Shown piece by piece: positions 36,806 through 45,321 of a stretch of DNA of 64,000 nt. The notes under the pieces were generated by a model, which searched no databases, was not told the origin of the DNA, and was given only the letters and a program-made list of their open reading frames with translations. Source of the DNA: Alphaproteobacteria bacterium. Lineage in GTDB: Bacteria; Pseudomonadota; Alphaproteobacteria; UBA8366; GCA-2717185. Numbering within the stretch: the first letter of the stretch is position 1; the number at the start of each line of letters is the position of its first letter. The stretch lies in NCBI GenBank assembly GCA_012103325.1, contig WLWY01000003.1:620001-684000 (forward strand), written 5' to 3'. A program made the translations under genes and the position numbers.

Positions 36806-37249
36806 ACTCAGTGTGGTTTGGACCAGCAATATCAAGTCAGGCCAAAACGCTAAATGATGATTGAAGCTACGAAATACTAACGCTTGAACTAAGAATATCA
36901 GGACTAGGAGAGTTCGATGGCAAAACAAATGTCCAGTTATGCTATCTCCCCCATCGAAAGTATAAGGAAGTATTTCTTCAAGTTTAAAATTGATAGTGTG
37001 AAGATATGCAAGCTTAAGACTCCTAGTGTGAAGATAAAATTACAGTGCGGAGTGAAAAAACAAGAAACTAAGAATGAAGCACGGACAAATAAAATCGATA
37101 CGTTAACTTCCTTCGCGCGCAGAAATTCTGGATCGAATTCACGGAGGCTATCGGCTCAATTCAATAATCGACCTCCGTTTGGTACCTTACGAAATGAAAG
37201 AAGCGAATAAAGCATTGAGTAATCTAAACCTGATCGATCAAGGCAAGGC
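36806..37249. other. Apparent inserted segment between fba and thiE, flanked by a direct repeat
   Basis: The last bases of fba (ATCAGGGCAAGGCTTGA) recur at the right end as ATCAAGGCAAGGCTTGA, where the TTG starts thiE. Upstream of the right copy the frame reads KALSNLNLIDQGKA, resembling the fba C-terminus (ALELLGTITQIYQGKA). The segment is AT-rich and carries one small basic ORF. No inverted repeats typical of an insertion sequence were seen. Confidence 0.55.
36917..37210 (+). CDS. Small basic hypothetical protein in the fba-thiE insertion
   Basis: A 97-residue, Lys/Arg-rich, Ser/Asn-rich protein. AGGAG lies six bases before the ATG, a good ribosome site. Within it SVKI recurs ten residues apart, from the near-identical DNA TAGTGTGAAGATA at 36994 and 37024. 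Composition is AT-rich, unlike the neighbouring genes. No family, signal peptide or helix is recognised; it may be disordered. It lies wholly in a segment that appears inserted at the end of fba. Confidence 0.4.
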   Translation: MAKQMSSYAISPIESIRKYFFKFKIDSVKICKLKTPSVKIKLQCGVKKQETKNEARTNKIDTLTSFARRNSGSNSRRLSAQFNNRPPFGTLRNERSE

Positions 37250-37885
37250 TTGAGCGCGGACTCTTGTCGCCTGTACCTGATCACGCCGCCGCGTTTCGAT
37301 CCGGCGGCTTTTCGGGACAGATTGGCCGAGGCGCTCGACGCGGGCGATGTGGCCTGCCTCCAACTGCGCCTCAAGGATATCGATGACGATGAGATTCGCC
37401 GGATCGCCGACATCCTGCGGCCAGTAACGCAAGAACGGGAGGTTGCGTTCATCATGAACGACCGGCCCGATTTGGCGGTCGAAACCGGCTGCGACGGCGT
37501 CCATGTCGGTCAGGAAGACGCGAGCTATGAGGATGCCCGGCGTCTTCTGGGGAATGACGCGATTGTCGGCGTGACCTGCCACGAATCCAGAGATTTGGCG
37601 ATGCGGGCCGCCAAACAAGGCGCCGATTACGTCGCTTTCGGCGCTTTTTTTGCGTCCGGAACCAAGAAGCCTAAATATCACGCCGACCCGGCGATTCTGT
37701 CCTGGTGGCAGGAAATGATGCAGACGCCTTGCGTCGCGATCGGCGGTATTACCGTTGAGAACTGCCGAGCCCTGATATCCGCAGGGGCGGACTTTCTCTC
37801 GGTTGTCGCAGGCGTCTGGGATTACCCCGACGGCCCGGCAAAAGCTGTAGGCTTATTCAACAAGGCGATGGCGGAGATTGCTTGA
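37250..37885 (+). CDS. thiE: Thiamine phosphate synthase
   Basis: A 211-residue TIM-barrel enzyme joining the pyrimidine and thiazole halves of thiamine. Motifs: LYLITPPRF at 8-16, CLQLRLKD, MNDRPDLAVETGCDGVHVGQED (the pyrimidine/PPi region), GADYVAFGAFFASGTK and CVAIGGIT. It starts at a TTG that overlaps the repeated fba-like end (GGCTTGAGC). In the likely ancestral state fba stop and thiE start overlapped directly. Confidence 0.93.
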   Translation: MSADSCRLYLITPPRFDPAAFRDRLAEALDAGDVACLQLRLKDIDDDEIRRIADILRPVTQEREVAFIMNDRPDLAVETGCDGVHVGQEDASYEDARRLLGNDAIVGVTCHESRDLAMRAAKQGADYVAFGAFFASGTKKPKYHADPAILSWWQEMMQTPCVAIGGITVENCRALISAGADFLSVVAGVWDYPDGPAKAVGLFNKAMAEIA

Positions 37886-37939
37886 GCATAGCGAAGCCGC
37901 TATAACGCCGCCGCAATCCAACTACAGAAAATCGATGCC

Positions 37940-38509
37940 ATGAAAATCAACGGGAACGCCGTTCGGCCTGGCAATGTGATCGAGCACCAAAACCGTCTCT
38001 GGCGGGCGACGAAGATTCAGCATACGCAGCCCGGCAAAGGCGGCGCTTACCTTCAAGTGGAGCTCAAGGACATCCGGGACGGTACGAAGCTGAACGAACG
38101 ATTTAGGTCTTCAGAAACCGTGGAGCGGGTAAGGCTGGACCAGCGCGAAAGCCAGTTCCTGTTCAAAGATGGTGACGACTACACTTTCATGGACAACGAA
38201 ACCTACGATCAGACGACACTCAACGTGGATTTCATCGGACCGGACGCCGCCCAATTCCTACAGGATGGCATGGTCGTAATGATTGAGTCTTTCGAGGGGT
38301 CGCCGATCGGCGTGACATTGCCGGAATCGGTGACGATGGAGATCACTGAAGCCGATCCGGTGGTTAAGGGACAGACGGCTTCGTCGTCCTATAAGCCCGC
38401 ACTGTTGGAAAACGGGGTCCGGATTCTGGTGCCGCCACATATCGAGTCGGGAACCCGCGTCGTCGTAAATACCGCCGACGGCACCTATGTTGCGCGGGCG
38501 AAAGATTAG
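37940..38509 (+). CDS. efp: Elongation factor P
   Basis: A 189-residue translation factor that relieves ribosome stalling at polyproline. Three domains are covered; the exposed loop PGKGGA has Lys at position 33, the modification site in the lysine-type EF-P. No EpmA/EpmB genes are seen nearby. The protein-rich polyproline demand is notable, since a very Pro-rich OmpA protein is encoded 950 bp downstream. Confidence 0.96.
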   Translation: MKINGNAVRPGNVIEHQNRLWRATKIQHTQPGKGGAYLQVELKDIRDGTKLNERFRSSETVERVRLDQRESQFLFKDGDDYTFMDNETYDQTTLNVDFIGPDAAQFLQDGMVVMIESFEGSPIGVTLPESVTMEITEADPVVKGQTASSSYKPALLENGVRILVPPHIESGTRVVVNTADGTYVARAKD

Positions 38510-38553
38510 ACCCTACGCATTGCGTTAGGGGTTTCAGCAAGGGGTAAGCGCCG

Positions 38554-39369
38554 ATGGCGTTGCGATCCGCGATCATCAACGTCATGGCGATGGCTGCCGA
38601 CAAGGCGGGCCGCCGCCTCATCCGTGATTTTGGCGAAGTCGAGCAGCTTCAAGTCAGCCGAAAGGGGCCGGCCGATTTCGTGTCGAGCGCAGACACGCGC
38701 GCGGAGAAAATTCTTCGCGAATCGCTTATGCAAGCGCACCCGGATTTCGGCCTTCTCATGGAGGAGTCCGGTATCACTGAAGGGAAAGATAGCCGGCATC
38801 GCTGGATCGTCGATCCGCTCGACGGCACCACCAATTTCCTGCATGGTCTGCCACACTTTTGCATTTCAATCGCACTCGAACGTGACGGTCAGGTCATTGC
38901 GGGGATCGTCTACGATCCCGTGAAGGACGAGCTGTTTTGGGCCGAGCGCGGCTTGGGCGCTTATATCAACGACCGGCGGCTCCGCGTCTCTGGGCGCACC
39001 AAGATGGCGGATGCAATCTTCGCGACAGGTATACCCTTTCTCGGCATTCAAGATGGACCGGGGCACCAGCGTTTTCTCAAACAGCTCGGCAATGTCATGG
39101 CTGGCTGTGCTGGCGTTCGTCGTTTCGGTTCCGCAGCTCTCGATTTGGCCTATGTTGCTGCCGGCCGGTATGACGGCTTCTGGGAAAATGGCTTGAATCC
39201 CTGGGATGTAGCGGCGGGCGTTCTATTGGTCCGCGAAGCTGGAGGCCAGGTTACGGACATTGCTGGTCGGCGCTATGAACTTGGGGCGGCGGAAATTTGC
39301 GCCGGGAACGATCAACTGCATCAGCCGTTGCGCAAACTACTTCGTAACGCCGAAAGCCGGGACAAATAG
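38554..39369 (+). CDS. Inositol monophosphatase family protein
   Basis: A 271-residue Mg-dependent phosphatase of the SuhB/IMPase fold. Metal ligands: E70/E71 in LMEESG, D87 and D90 in VDPLDGTTNF, and the late Asp in NPWDVAAG. In bacteria SuhB is also an rRNA-processing factor; which role applies here is not clear. It is downstream of efp and upstream of the envelope trio. Confidence 0.95.
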   Translation: MALRSAIINVMAMAADKAGRRLIRDFGEVEQLQVSRKGPADFVSSADTRAEKILRESLMQAHPDFGLLMEESGITEGKDSRHRWIVDPLDGTTNFLHGLPHFCISIALERDGQVIAGIVYDPVKDELFWAERGLGAYINDRRLRVSGRTKMADAIFATGIPFLGIQDGPGHQRFLKQLGNVMAGCAGVRRFGSAALDLAYVAAGRYDGFWENGLNPWDVAAGVLLVREAGGQVTDIAGRRYELGAAEICAGNDQLHQPLRKLLRNAESRDK

Positions 39370-39457
39370 TTGTGCGCAGATCAGCGCTGAGTTATGGTCG
39401 GGTCGCATTTAAGGATGCGGATCATGCGAAAAAATAGAAAATGAATAGGCTTCCATT

Positions 39458-40663
39458 TTGGAAAAGCGTGTTCTGAATTTGGGACGGTTCCGAGGTATTC
39501 TATCGTGGCGTATATGGCTGACGGCAGGCACGTTGCTGGCTGCCGTGATTCCTGCGAGCGCGCAACAGCAGTATGTTTTCCCTCCAGGCTCCAGTCGGCC
39601 GAGCGTGATAGTCGATTTGGGTGTGCTCGAAAAACTTGGCCCTGAGCCGACATTGCCGGGAATGCTGCGCTCCGGCCTTGGCCCGACGGCACCGGCCGCT
39701 ACGGCTACGCCAAGTGTGACAGGGGGACTGCTACCGCCGCCAGCGCAGCCGCCGAAGTCACAACTTACCTTGCCGCAGGGATTAACATCCCGGACCGCTA
39801 AGCCGGTGCAAAGAGCGAAAGCGCCGCCGCCGCCCAAACCGACGGTGACGCCGGTCAGGCGGCCAACCGTGGCTGCGATCCCCAAGCCGCGAAAGACCGT
39901 TGTTCCCCCCTCACCCAGTGTCGCAAAACCTGCGCCGCAAAAGATGCGTCCGGCATCAAAGCCGGCAACGCCTCCTCCTGTGCCGAAGCGGACTGTTGTC
40001 GCGCCGCCACGGCCGAAGCCTGCCGTGCCAAAAGCAACGGCGCGCGTTGCCCCTCCTCCGCCAAAGCCGCCTGTCATACCGGCTGCCCCCGCGCTACCTA
40101 AAGCCAGTCCGCCAAGAGTAGCGAAGGCTGTGCCGCCTCCGGCGGTCAAAAAAGCGGCTCCGCCACCAGCGCCGAAAACATCGGCTACGACGAAATTAAG
40201 CCGGGCCGTGCCACCTCCGCCGACGGCACCCAAAAAGGCCACGGTGAGTAAACCGCGCCCAAGATCCAGTGTGCCGCCACCGCCAGCCGCGCCGCGTGTC
40301 TCGAAACCGCCGCAAGTTGCCTCCCGCGTTCCGCCGACGGATACGGCCGCCGACGGTACCATTCAGATCGGCTTTAATCCGGGCTCGTCCGACTTGCCGG
40401 CAACCGCCGGTGGCGCGCTCGATAAGCTTGTGGCGCAGATGGAGTCGAACCCTGACATTCGTGTGCAACTGCACGGATTTGCGAATGGAAAAAGCGACTC
40501 ACCCAGCCAGGCGCGCCGAATGTCACTTTTCCGCGCCCTGTCAGTTCGCACCTATCTAATGAAAAAAGGCGTTCGCAGCACACGAATCGACGTCCGCGCG
40601 CTGGGCAAGCAGGATGACGGTAATGCAGCGGATCGCGTTGACGTAATAATTCCGAAATCATGA
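39458..40663 (+). CDS. OmpA-family protein with long Pro/Ala/Lys-rich linker
   Basis: A 401-residue protein starting at a TTG (39458, seven bases after AGGC). A signal peptide (about 1-36, ending IPASAQQ) is followed by a Pro/Ala/Lys/Val-rich low-complexity region (about 90-300) with many PPP and PKP units. The C-terminal OmpA/MotB peptidoglycan-binding domain (about 300-401) shows IQIGFNPGSSDLPATA, LHGFANG and ARRMSLFRALSVRTYL. The linker could span the periplasm as in TonB. It opens a same-strand group with the MotA-like and MotB-like genes, so it may belong to the same machine. Confidence 0.85.
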   Translation: MEKRVLNLGRFRGILSWRIWLTAGTLLAAVIPASAQQQYVFPPGSSRPSVIVDLGVLEKLGPEPTLPGMLRSGLGPTAPAATATPSVTGGLLPPPAQPPKSQLTLPQGLTSRTAKPVQRAKAPPPPKPTVTPVRRPTVAAIPKPRKTVVPPSPSVAKPAPQKMRPASKPATPPPVPKRTVVAPPRPKPAVPKATARVAPPPPKPPVIPAAPALPKASPPRVAKAVPPPAVKKAAPPPAPKTSATTKLSRAVPPPPTAPKKATVSKPRPRSSVPPPPAAPRVSKPPQVASRVPPTDTAADGTIQIGFNPGSSDLPATAGGALDKLVAQMESNPDIRVQLHGFANGKSDSPSQARRMSLFRALSVRTYLMKKGVRSTRIDVRALGKQDDGNAADRVDVIIPKS

Positions 40664-40845
40664 TCGCGGCTGTGCTGCAAACCGGAGTAGCGGCACCCGC
40701 GCTATATGCTCCAGCGGCACGGCGCCTCAATTTCGTCACGGCACAAGTTTATTTCGTTTTCAAGACATCGGTGACGATGCTCTTTGCAGCCTGAGTTGGC
40801 CTTAATTCCTGTCAACGCAGTCACTGCCGGTTCACGGAGGATGTG

Positions 40846-42000
40846 ATGGAGGTTCAACGCGTGACACAGCCTTCGCGTTTTCTCACGCGTATGGGAATCT
40901 TTCTCGGGGTCGTCGCAGTTACCATCGCACTGTTGTTCCCGGCACTGCGTAGCGCGTTCGTCGCCAACACGTTCTTGAACGGCGTCATTATTGGCGTTCT
41001 GTTGATCGGAATTATCCATGCATTCCGAACCGTGACGATGTTGCGCGGTGAAATCGCGTGGATCGAAAGCTTTCGCCGCGAAACAATGGTGGTGACAAGC
41101 GCAGCGACCCCGCGGCTTCTGTCGCCGATGGCGACAATGCTGGGCGAAAGCTCCGATCGTATCAGCCTGTCGACACTTGCGATGCGGACTCTGCTCGATG
41201 GGATTGCAGCGCGGCTGGACGAAAGCCGAGAAATCTCCCGTTATATGATAGGACTTCTGGTTTTCCTCGGCCTGCTAGGAACATTTTGGGGGTTGCTGGA
41301 AACGGTTCAGGCCGTTGGCAGTGTGGTCGGAGGTTTGGAGATTGCCGGCAACGATTTGAACGCAGCTTTTAGTGACCTTAAACGTGGTCTTCAGGCACCA
41401 ATCTCCGGCATGGGCACGGCCTTCAGTTCCTCTCTCTTCGGACTGGCCGGTTCGCTGGTGCTTGGGTTCCTGGAATTGCAGGCCGGACAGGCGCAGAACC
41501 GATTCTATAACGAACTTGAAGAATGGCTTTCGAGCCTAACGCGGCTCAGCAGCGGTGCCATTGGCGTGGAAGGCGGCGACCAGTCGGTTCCTGCTTATAT
41601 TCAAGCCCTTCTCGAGCAAACCGCAGATGGGTTGGAAGGTATGCAGCGAGCGCTTGCCCGGAGCGAAGAGAATCGAACGGACTATAGCCGCAATATTTTC
41701 GACCTGACCGAGAAGATCGGTACGCTGTCGACCCAAATGGCGAACGAGCAGACTTTGATGCTCAAACTAGCAGAAAGCCAATCGGAGCTGCCGCCTATTC
41801 TCGCCAAGCTCGCCGAATCGGATACGCGGTCCGCATCGGACGAAGCCACCCAGGCCTATCTGCGCAATATCGAAACCTATCTTAGCCGCATTCATGATGG
41901 TTTGAGCGTGGGGCGGACAGACACCGTCCAGGAAATTCGCAACGAGATCAGGCTGCTGGCCCGAACTATTGCAGCACTGGCCAAGGAACCAGAACAGTAG
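40846..42000 (+). CDS. MotA/TolQ/ExbB-like proton channel protein with coiled-coil tail
   Basis: A 384-residue membrane protein. Helices lie at about 16-36, 45-62, 137-156 and 195-215; the third and fourth (IGLLVFLGLLGTFWGLLETV and GMGTAFSSSLFGLAGSLVLGF) form the MotA/TolQ/ExbB core. After about 270 a long helical cytoplasmic tail follows. GGAGG is five bases before the ATG at 40846. The next gene supplies the MotB-like partner, so the pair should form a proton-driven rotary stator-like complex. It is not the flagellar MotA, being longer and lacking other motility genes nearby. Confidence 0.85.
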   Translation: MEVQRVTQPSRFLTRMGIFLGVVAVTIALLFPALRSAFVANTFLNGVIIGVLLIGIIHAFRTVTMLRGEIAWIESFRRETMVVTSAATPRLLSPMATMLGESSDRISLSTLAMRTLLDGIAARLDESREISRYMIGLLVFLGLLGTFWGLLETVQAVGSVVGGLEIAGNDLNAAFSDLKRGLQAPISGMGTAFSSSLFGLAGSLVLGFLELQAGQAQNRFYNELEEWLSSLTRLSSGAIGVEGGDQSVPAYIQALLEQTADGLEGMQRALARSEENRTDYSRNIFDLTEKIGTLSTQMANEQTLMLKLAESQSELPPILAKLAESDTRSASDEATQAYLRNIETYLSRIHDGLSVGRTDTVQEIRNEIRLLARTIAALAKEPEQ

Positions 42001-42053
42001 CGGTGAAACAGGTGTTCCAAATGATCGTGTTTCAGATAGCAGGACGCTAGTCG

Positions 42054-43319
42054 ATGCTTGCCCAGGCCCGGCGCACGCGGGGCGTCATGAATATCTGGCC
42101 CGGTTTCGTCGATGCGCTGGCGACGCTGCTTATGGTCATCATCTTTCTCTTGATGATTTTCGTGGTGGCACAATTCTACCTCAACGACGCGCTTATCGGC
42201 CGCGACCGCGCACTCGATAAGCTCAACCTGCAGATTAGCGAGCTTGCCGAACTACTTTCGCTTGAACGACGGGCAAGCCGCGATCTTCGCAACAACGTCG
42301 CACAGATTTCCGCGGAACTGCAGAGCTCTTTGGCAGAGCGCGACAATTTATCGACACAACTTAGCGCTTTGCTCGGCGTGCGGGCGAACCTCGAAGCAGC
42401 GGAGGCGAACCTCGCCGAGATACAGGCGGAACGCGATGCAATCGCGGCTGAGCGCCATTCGCTGACCAGTGAATTGGAACAGACCTACAAGAATCTCGAG
42501 GAAGCCAACAAAACGATCTCCGTCGATAAACAGACAATCGAAGTGCAATTGCAGAAACTGGCGGCCTTGCAAGAGGATATCATCGCGTTGCAGGCGCTTC
42601 GGGACGAACTGGCGGAGCGCGCCGAAACGGCCATTAAGGATGCAGAAACGAGCGAGAAGGCGCTGGGCGAAGAACGCAAGGTATCGGTGGCAGCAAAGGC
42701 CCAGGTCGCTCTATTGAACCGGCAAATGGCGGCGCTTCGGCGTCAGGTCGCGACATTGAACGAAGCGCTCGAAGCATCGGAAGTACGAGACAAGGATGCG
42801 CAGGTAAAGATCGCAAATCTTGGGCAACGGTTGAACGCGGCGCTGGCAAGCAAGGTTCAGGAACTTGCGCGTTACCGATCGGAATTCTTTGGCCGTTTGC
42901 GCAAGGTTCTTGGCAACCGGCGCGATGTTCAGATCGTCGGCGACCGATTCGTGTTTCAGTCGGAGGTGCTGTTTGCGTCGGGATCGGACGAGCTGGCGCC
43001 AAACGGCAAACTTCAGATGGCAAAGCTGGCCAAGACCTTGAAGGAAATTGCGTCCGGTATCCCTCGGGACATTGATTGGATTCTCCGCGTCGATGGTCAC
43101 ACCGACAGTGTGCCGATCAAAACGCGGCGTTTTCCCTCGAACTGGGAATTATCAACGGCGCGGGCTATCTCGGTCGTAAAGTTCCTCGTGTCACAGGGGA
43201 TTTCCGCAAAGCGGTTCGCCGCCGCCGGATTTGGTGAATTCCAGCCCTTGGATGCGCGAAACGACGAGTTCGCCTATCGCCGAAACCGGCGCATTGAACT
43301 GAAACTCGATCAACGCTAA
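42054..43319 (+). CDS. MotB/OmpA-like protein with long coiled coil, partner of the MotA-like protein
   Basis: A 421-residue protein. A single N-terminal helix (about 22-42) is preceded by the conserved ion-binding Asp in GFVDALATLLM (D20). A coiled coil of over 200 residues (about 45-270) comes next, then an OmpA/MotB peptidoglycan-binding domain with LFASGSDELAPNG, DGHTDSVP and YRRNRRIEL. With the MotA-like protein it resembles a stator with an unusually long periplasmic stalk. The flagellar MotB lacks such a coiled coil. Conserved in alphaproteobacteria; function not established. Confidence 0.88.
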   Translation: MLAQARRTRGVMNIWPGFVDALATLLMVIIFLLMIFVVAQFYLNDALIGRDRALDKLNLQISELAELLSLERRASRDLRNNVAQISAELQSSLAERDNLSTQLSALLGVRANLEAAEANLAEIQAERDAIAAERHSLTSELEQTYKNLEEANKTISVDKQTIEVQLQKLAALQEDIIALQALRDELAERAETAIKDAETSEKALGEERKVSVAAKAQVALLNRQMAALRRQVATLNEALEASEVRDKDAQVKIANLGQRLNAALASKVQELARYRSEFFGRLRKVLGNRRDVQIVGDRFVFQSEVLFASGSDELAPNGKLQMAKLAKTLKEIASGIPRDIDWILRVDGHTDSVPIKTRRFPSNWELSTARAISVVKFLVSQGISAKRFAAAGFGEFQPLDARNDEFAYRRNRRIELKLDQR

Positions 43320-43384
43320 GGAAACCTTGCGTTTGCCGGCAGTCTTGATTATACCCTCGCTCTGAATTTGCCCGGAGCAGGACC

Positions 43385-43609
43385 GTGAAAAAAGATACGC
43401 ATCCCAATTACCACGAAATTACGATCGAAATGACGGACGGGACGTCATATCAGACGCGTTCGACGTGGGGCGAGCCCGGCGCGACGCTTAAACTGGATAT
43501 CGATCCTACCACGCATCCGGCATGGACGGGCGTTCACCGCCTGATCGATTCCGGCGGCCAGTTGGCGAAATTCAATAAGCGTTTTGAGGGCTTTGGCCTG
43601 AAGTCTTAA
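43385..43609 (+). CDS. rpmE: 50S ribosomal protein L31
   Basis: A 74-residue protein beginning at a GTG with GGAG seven bases upstream. [20 protein letters not shown] and [12 protein letters not shown] match L31 of alphaproteobacteria. It lacks the CxxC zinc ligands of the zinc-containing form, so it is the zinc-free type. Its 3' end overlaps the convergent rcdA-like gene by 38 bp. Confidence 0.95.
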   Translation: MKKDTHPNYHEITIEMTDGTSYQTRSTWGEPGATLKLDIDPTTHPAWTGVHRLIDSGGQLAKFNKRFEGFGLKS

Positions 43610-44072
43610 CGATGCGCAGATGGGAGGCGTTTTCCTGGTCCTCTTCTCTGCCCTGAATTCCGTTTTCTAGGCGGGCGACTATTTGCTCTTCGAGCCTGTC
43701 CACACGGCAGTACAAGTCATAACTGCGCCTTAGAAGATCGCGCAGGTATACTGGCACGTGAGCCGCTTCACCCGGTACATTTTCCATGCACACCGATTGT
43801 CCCGACAGCCTGTAGCGCTTCGACGCCGCTTCTTCCGGCGTTATTTCTTCGTTTTGAACCGCTTTTTGCGCCAGAATCCAGGCCATCACCTGTGTCAGCC
43901 TGCTTGTAAGCCGCATCGTTTCCAATGTCACGTCCAGGCAATCGGCGTTCTTCTTCGACGTATCGGTTCCCTGCAGACGTAACGTCACGATGTAGTTCCG
44001 AGCTTCGACGAGAAGCGAAAACGCTTCATCGTGGAGCGCGGAGAAATAGGTCGTCGTCAATGTTTCAGTCAT
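43572..44072 (-). CDS. RcdA-like DUF1465 family protein
   Basis: A 166-residue helical protein of the DUF1465 family, which includes Caulobacter RcdA, the adaptor that helps ClpXP degrade CtrA. Typical segments: [20 protein letters not shown] at the start and [19 protein letters not shown] in the middle. The ATG at 44072 was chosen by family length; a TTG further upstream adds 13 doubtful residues. It is convergent with rpmE, overlapping it by 38 bp. With TrcR in this window it suggests the alphaproteobacterial CtrA cell-cycle network. Confidence 0.85.
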   Translation of the reverse strand: MTETLTTTYFSALHDEAFSLLVEARNYIVTLRLQGTDTSKKNADCLDVTLETMRLTSRLTQVMAWILAQKAVQNEEITPEEAASKRYRLSGQSVCMENVPGEAAHVPVYLRDLLRRSYDLYCRVDRLEEQIVARLENGIQGREEDQENASHLRIVKTSGQSPQNAY

Positions 44073-44215
44073 ATCAAAATTGCTTGTTTTTAAAAGAAAA
44101 GCGAAATTCAATCATGACAGGACTGTACCAGATTTTGCCCCGATTTCCTACGAAATGATAAAATATAGTTAATTTCCAACGTATTATCGTTTCATATCAT
44201 CACTTTCCTCAAAGG

Positions 44216-44243
44216 CTTGAACCTCTATAAACCCTGCCTACAT
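44216..44243 (+). promoter_or_regulatory. Predicted RpoH (sigma32) heat-shock promoter of hsp20
   Basis: CTTGAA at 44216-44221 and CCTACAT at 44237-44243 are 15 bases apart, matching the alphaproteobacterial RpoH pattern (CTTGAA, spacer, CCCATAT-like). It lies about 100 bases upstream of hsp20, leaving room for the structured leader. Confidence 0.65.
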
Positions 44244-44249
44244 AAAAGA

Positions 44250-44349
44250 TGTGCGGGGCGCCAAAGCTTGGGTCCTGCGCCGTTAAAACAGTGGGTTTGG
44301 CCATGATGGCAGACCCTTAATCCATGTCGCTTGCAAGGAGGATATGGCA
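44250..44349 (+). promoter_or_regulatory. ROSE-like RNA thermometer in the hsp20 leader
   Basis: The leader folds into successive hairpins. GGGTTTGGCC (44293-44302) pairs with GGCAGACCC (44308-44316). The last hairpin masks the ribosome site: TCGCT (44327-44331) pairs with AGGA (44336-44339) leaving G44329 bulged, the ROSE hallmark U(U/C)GCU. Melting at high temperature would free AGGAGG and allow translation. Confidence 0.75.
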
Positions 44350-44805
44350 ATGCGTACGTTTGATATGACCCCCCTATTCCGTAATTCCGTTGGTTTCGAC
44401 CGCATGGCGCGCCTGTTGGACGGTGTCGCCGGAGATCAGGTTCCAACCTACCCACCCTATAATATCGAGAGAGTCGGCGAAGAAGCCTATCGCATTACGA
44501 TGGCGGTGGCAGGGTTCGGCGAAGCCGACATCGATGTTCAGGTGAAGGAGAACCAGCTGACCATCACCGGTCGTGTCGAGAAATCCGAAGACGAGGCAAA
44601 GGACAAGCAGTTCCTGCATCGTGGGATCGCCGAACGCGCTTTCGAGCGACGGTTCAACCTCGCCGACCACATCAAAGTGGCCGGTGCGGATCTCGTAAAT
44701 GGATTGCTCCATGTCGACCTGGTCCGCGAAGTTCCCGAGGCAATGAAGCCGCGAACCATTGCGATCAACAACACAGTCAAGGCCCTCAGCGATAAAGCTG
44801 CCTAA
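44350..44805 (+). CDS. Hsp20 family small heat-shock protein
   Basis: A 151-residue IbpA-type chaperone. MRTFDMTPLFRNSVGFDRM is the classic N-terminus and the alpha-crystallin domain covers about 35-130 (YNIERVGEEAYRITMAVAGF, then the ADLVNGLLHVDL strand). It holds unfolding proteins for refolding. The ATG at 44350, eight bases after GGAGG, is chosen over the ATG at 44344, which is too close. Controlled by the predicted RpoH promoter and ROSE leader, and closed by a strong terminator. Confidence 0.95.
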   Translation: MRTFDMTPLFRNSVGFDRMARLLDGVAGDQVPTYPPYNIERVGEEAYRITMAVAGFGEADIDVQVKENQLTITGRVEKSEDEAKDKQFLHRGIAERAFERRFNLADHIKVAGADLVNGLLHVDLVREVPEAMKPRTIAINNTVKALSDKAA

Positions 44806-44830
44806 TCGGGTCAGGACCTAACGACAGGAA

Positions 44831-44863
44831 GGGCGCGCCAGCACCAGCCGGCGCGCCCTTTTT
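44831..44863 (+). terminator. Rho-independent terminator after hsp20
   Basis: GGGCGCGCC (44831-44839) pairs perfectly with GGCGCGCCC (44850-44858), followed by five T. Position just after the hsp20 stop fits. Confidence 0.92.
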
Positions 44864-44881
44864 CTTTTGTTGCGCGACGTA

Positions 44882-45316
44882 TCAGACGCAGAGCGGCTGC
44901 AAGGCTGCCCTGATCGTATCCGGTACCGCTGTTGGCCGCCGGGTTACCCGATCGATCCACACATGAGCGAAAGTACCGAACGCCGCCGGCTCCGCATGGT
45001 TTTGCCGGAAGAGCCCGATTTCATAGCTGACACTGCTTTTACCCAAACGAACGACCTTGATGCCGGCGTCGATGACATCCGGAAAGCCGAGCTCCTGGCG
45101 GAATTGGCACCGGGTCTCGACAACGACACCGATTACTGGTGCCTCCATTGGCTTGAGTTCGCCCTCGCTGACCAGATGCCCCGTGACCGCTGTATCGAAA
45201 TAGGAGTAGTAGACGACGTTATTGACGTGACCATACACGTCACAGTCTGACCACCGCGTCGGAATCGCGAGGTAATGCGGAAAATCGGCCCGCGTTGGGT
45301 CCTGAATATCGCCCAT
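44882..45316 (-). CDS. Acyl-CoA thioesterase, 4HBT/YbgC-like hotdog fold
   Basis: A 144-residue hotdog-fold protein. RWSDCDVYGHVNNVVYYSYFD at about 21-41 contains the conserved Asp of 4-hydroxybenzoyl-CoA thioesterase-type enzymes and the HVNN signature. It hydrolyses short- or aromatic acyl-CoAs; the substrate is unknown. Five bases downstream of the hydrolase gene on the same strand, so the metY-hydrolase-thioesterase genes form one unit. Confidence 0.88.
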   Translation of the reverse strand: MGDIQDPTRADFPHYLAIPTRWSDCDVYGHVNNVVYYSYFDTAVTGHLVSEGELKPMEAPVIGVVVETRCQFRQELGFPDVIDAGIKVVRLGKSSVSYEIGLFRQNHAEPAAFGTFAHVWIDRVTRRPTAVPDTIRAALQPLCV

Positions 45317-45321
45317 GCCGC

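Noticed and set aside
36917-37210. Ribosomal or histone-like protein identity for the Lys-rich ORF
   Set aside because: Basic composition alone; no family pattern could be recognised.
39409-40362. Long leftward Gly/Ala-rich frame opposite the OmpA-family gene
   Set aside because: It is the antisense of the Pro/Ala-rich linker; the rightward frame has a signal peptide and OmpA domain.
40846-43319. Zorya-type phage defence system
   Set aside because: The motor pair is ZorAB-like in outline, but no ZorC, ZorD or ZorE gene is present and the context is housekeeping.
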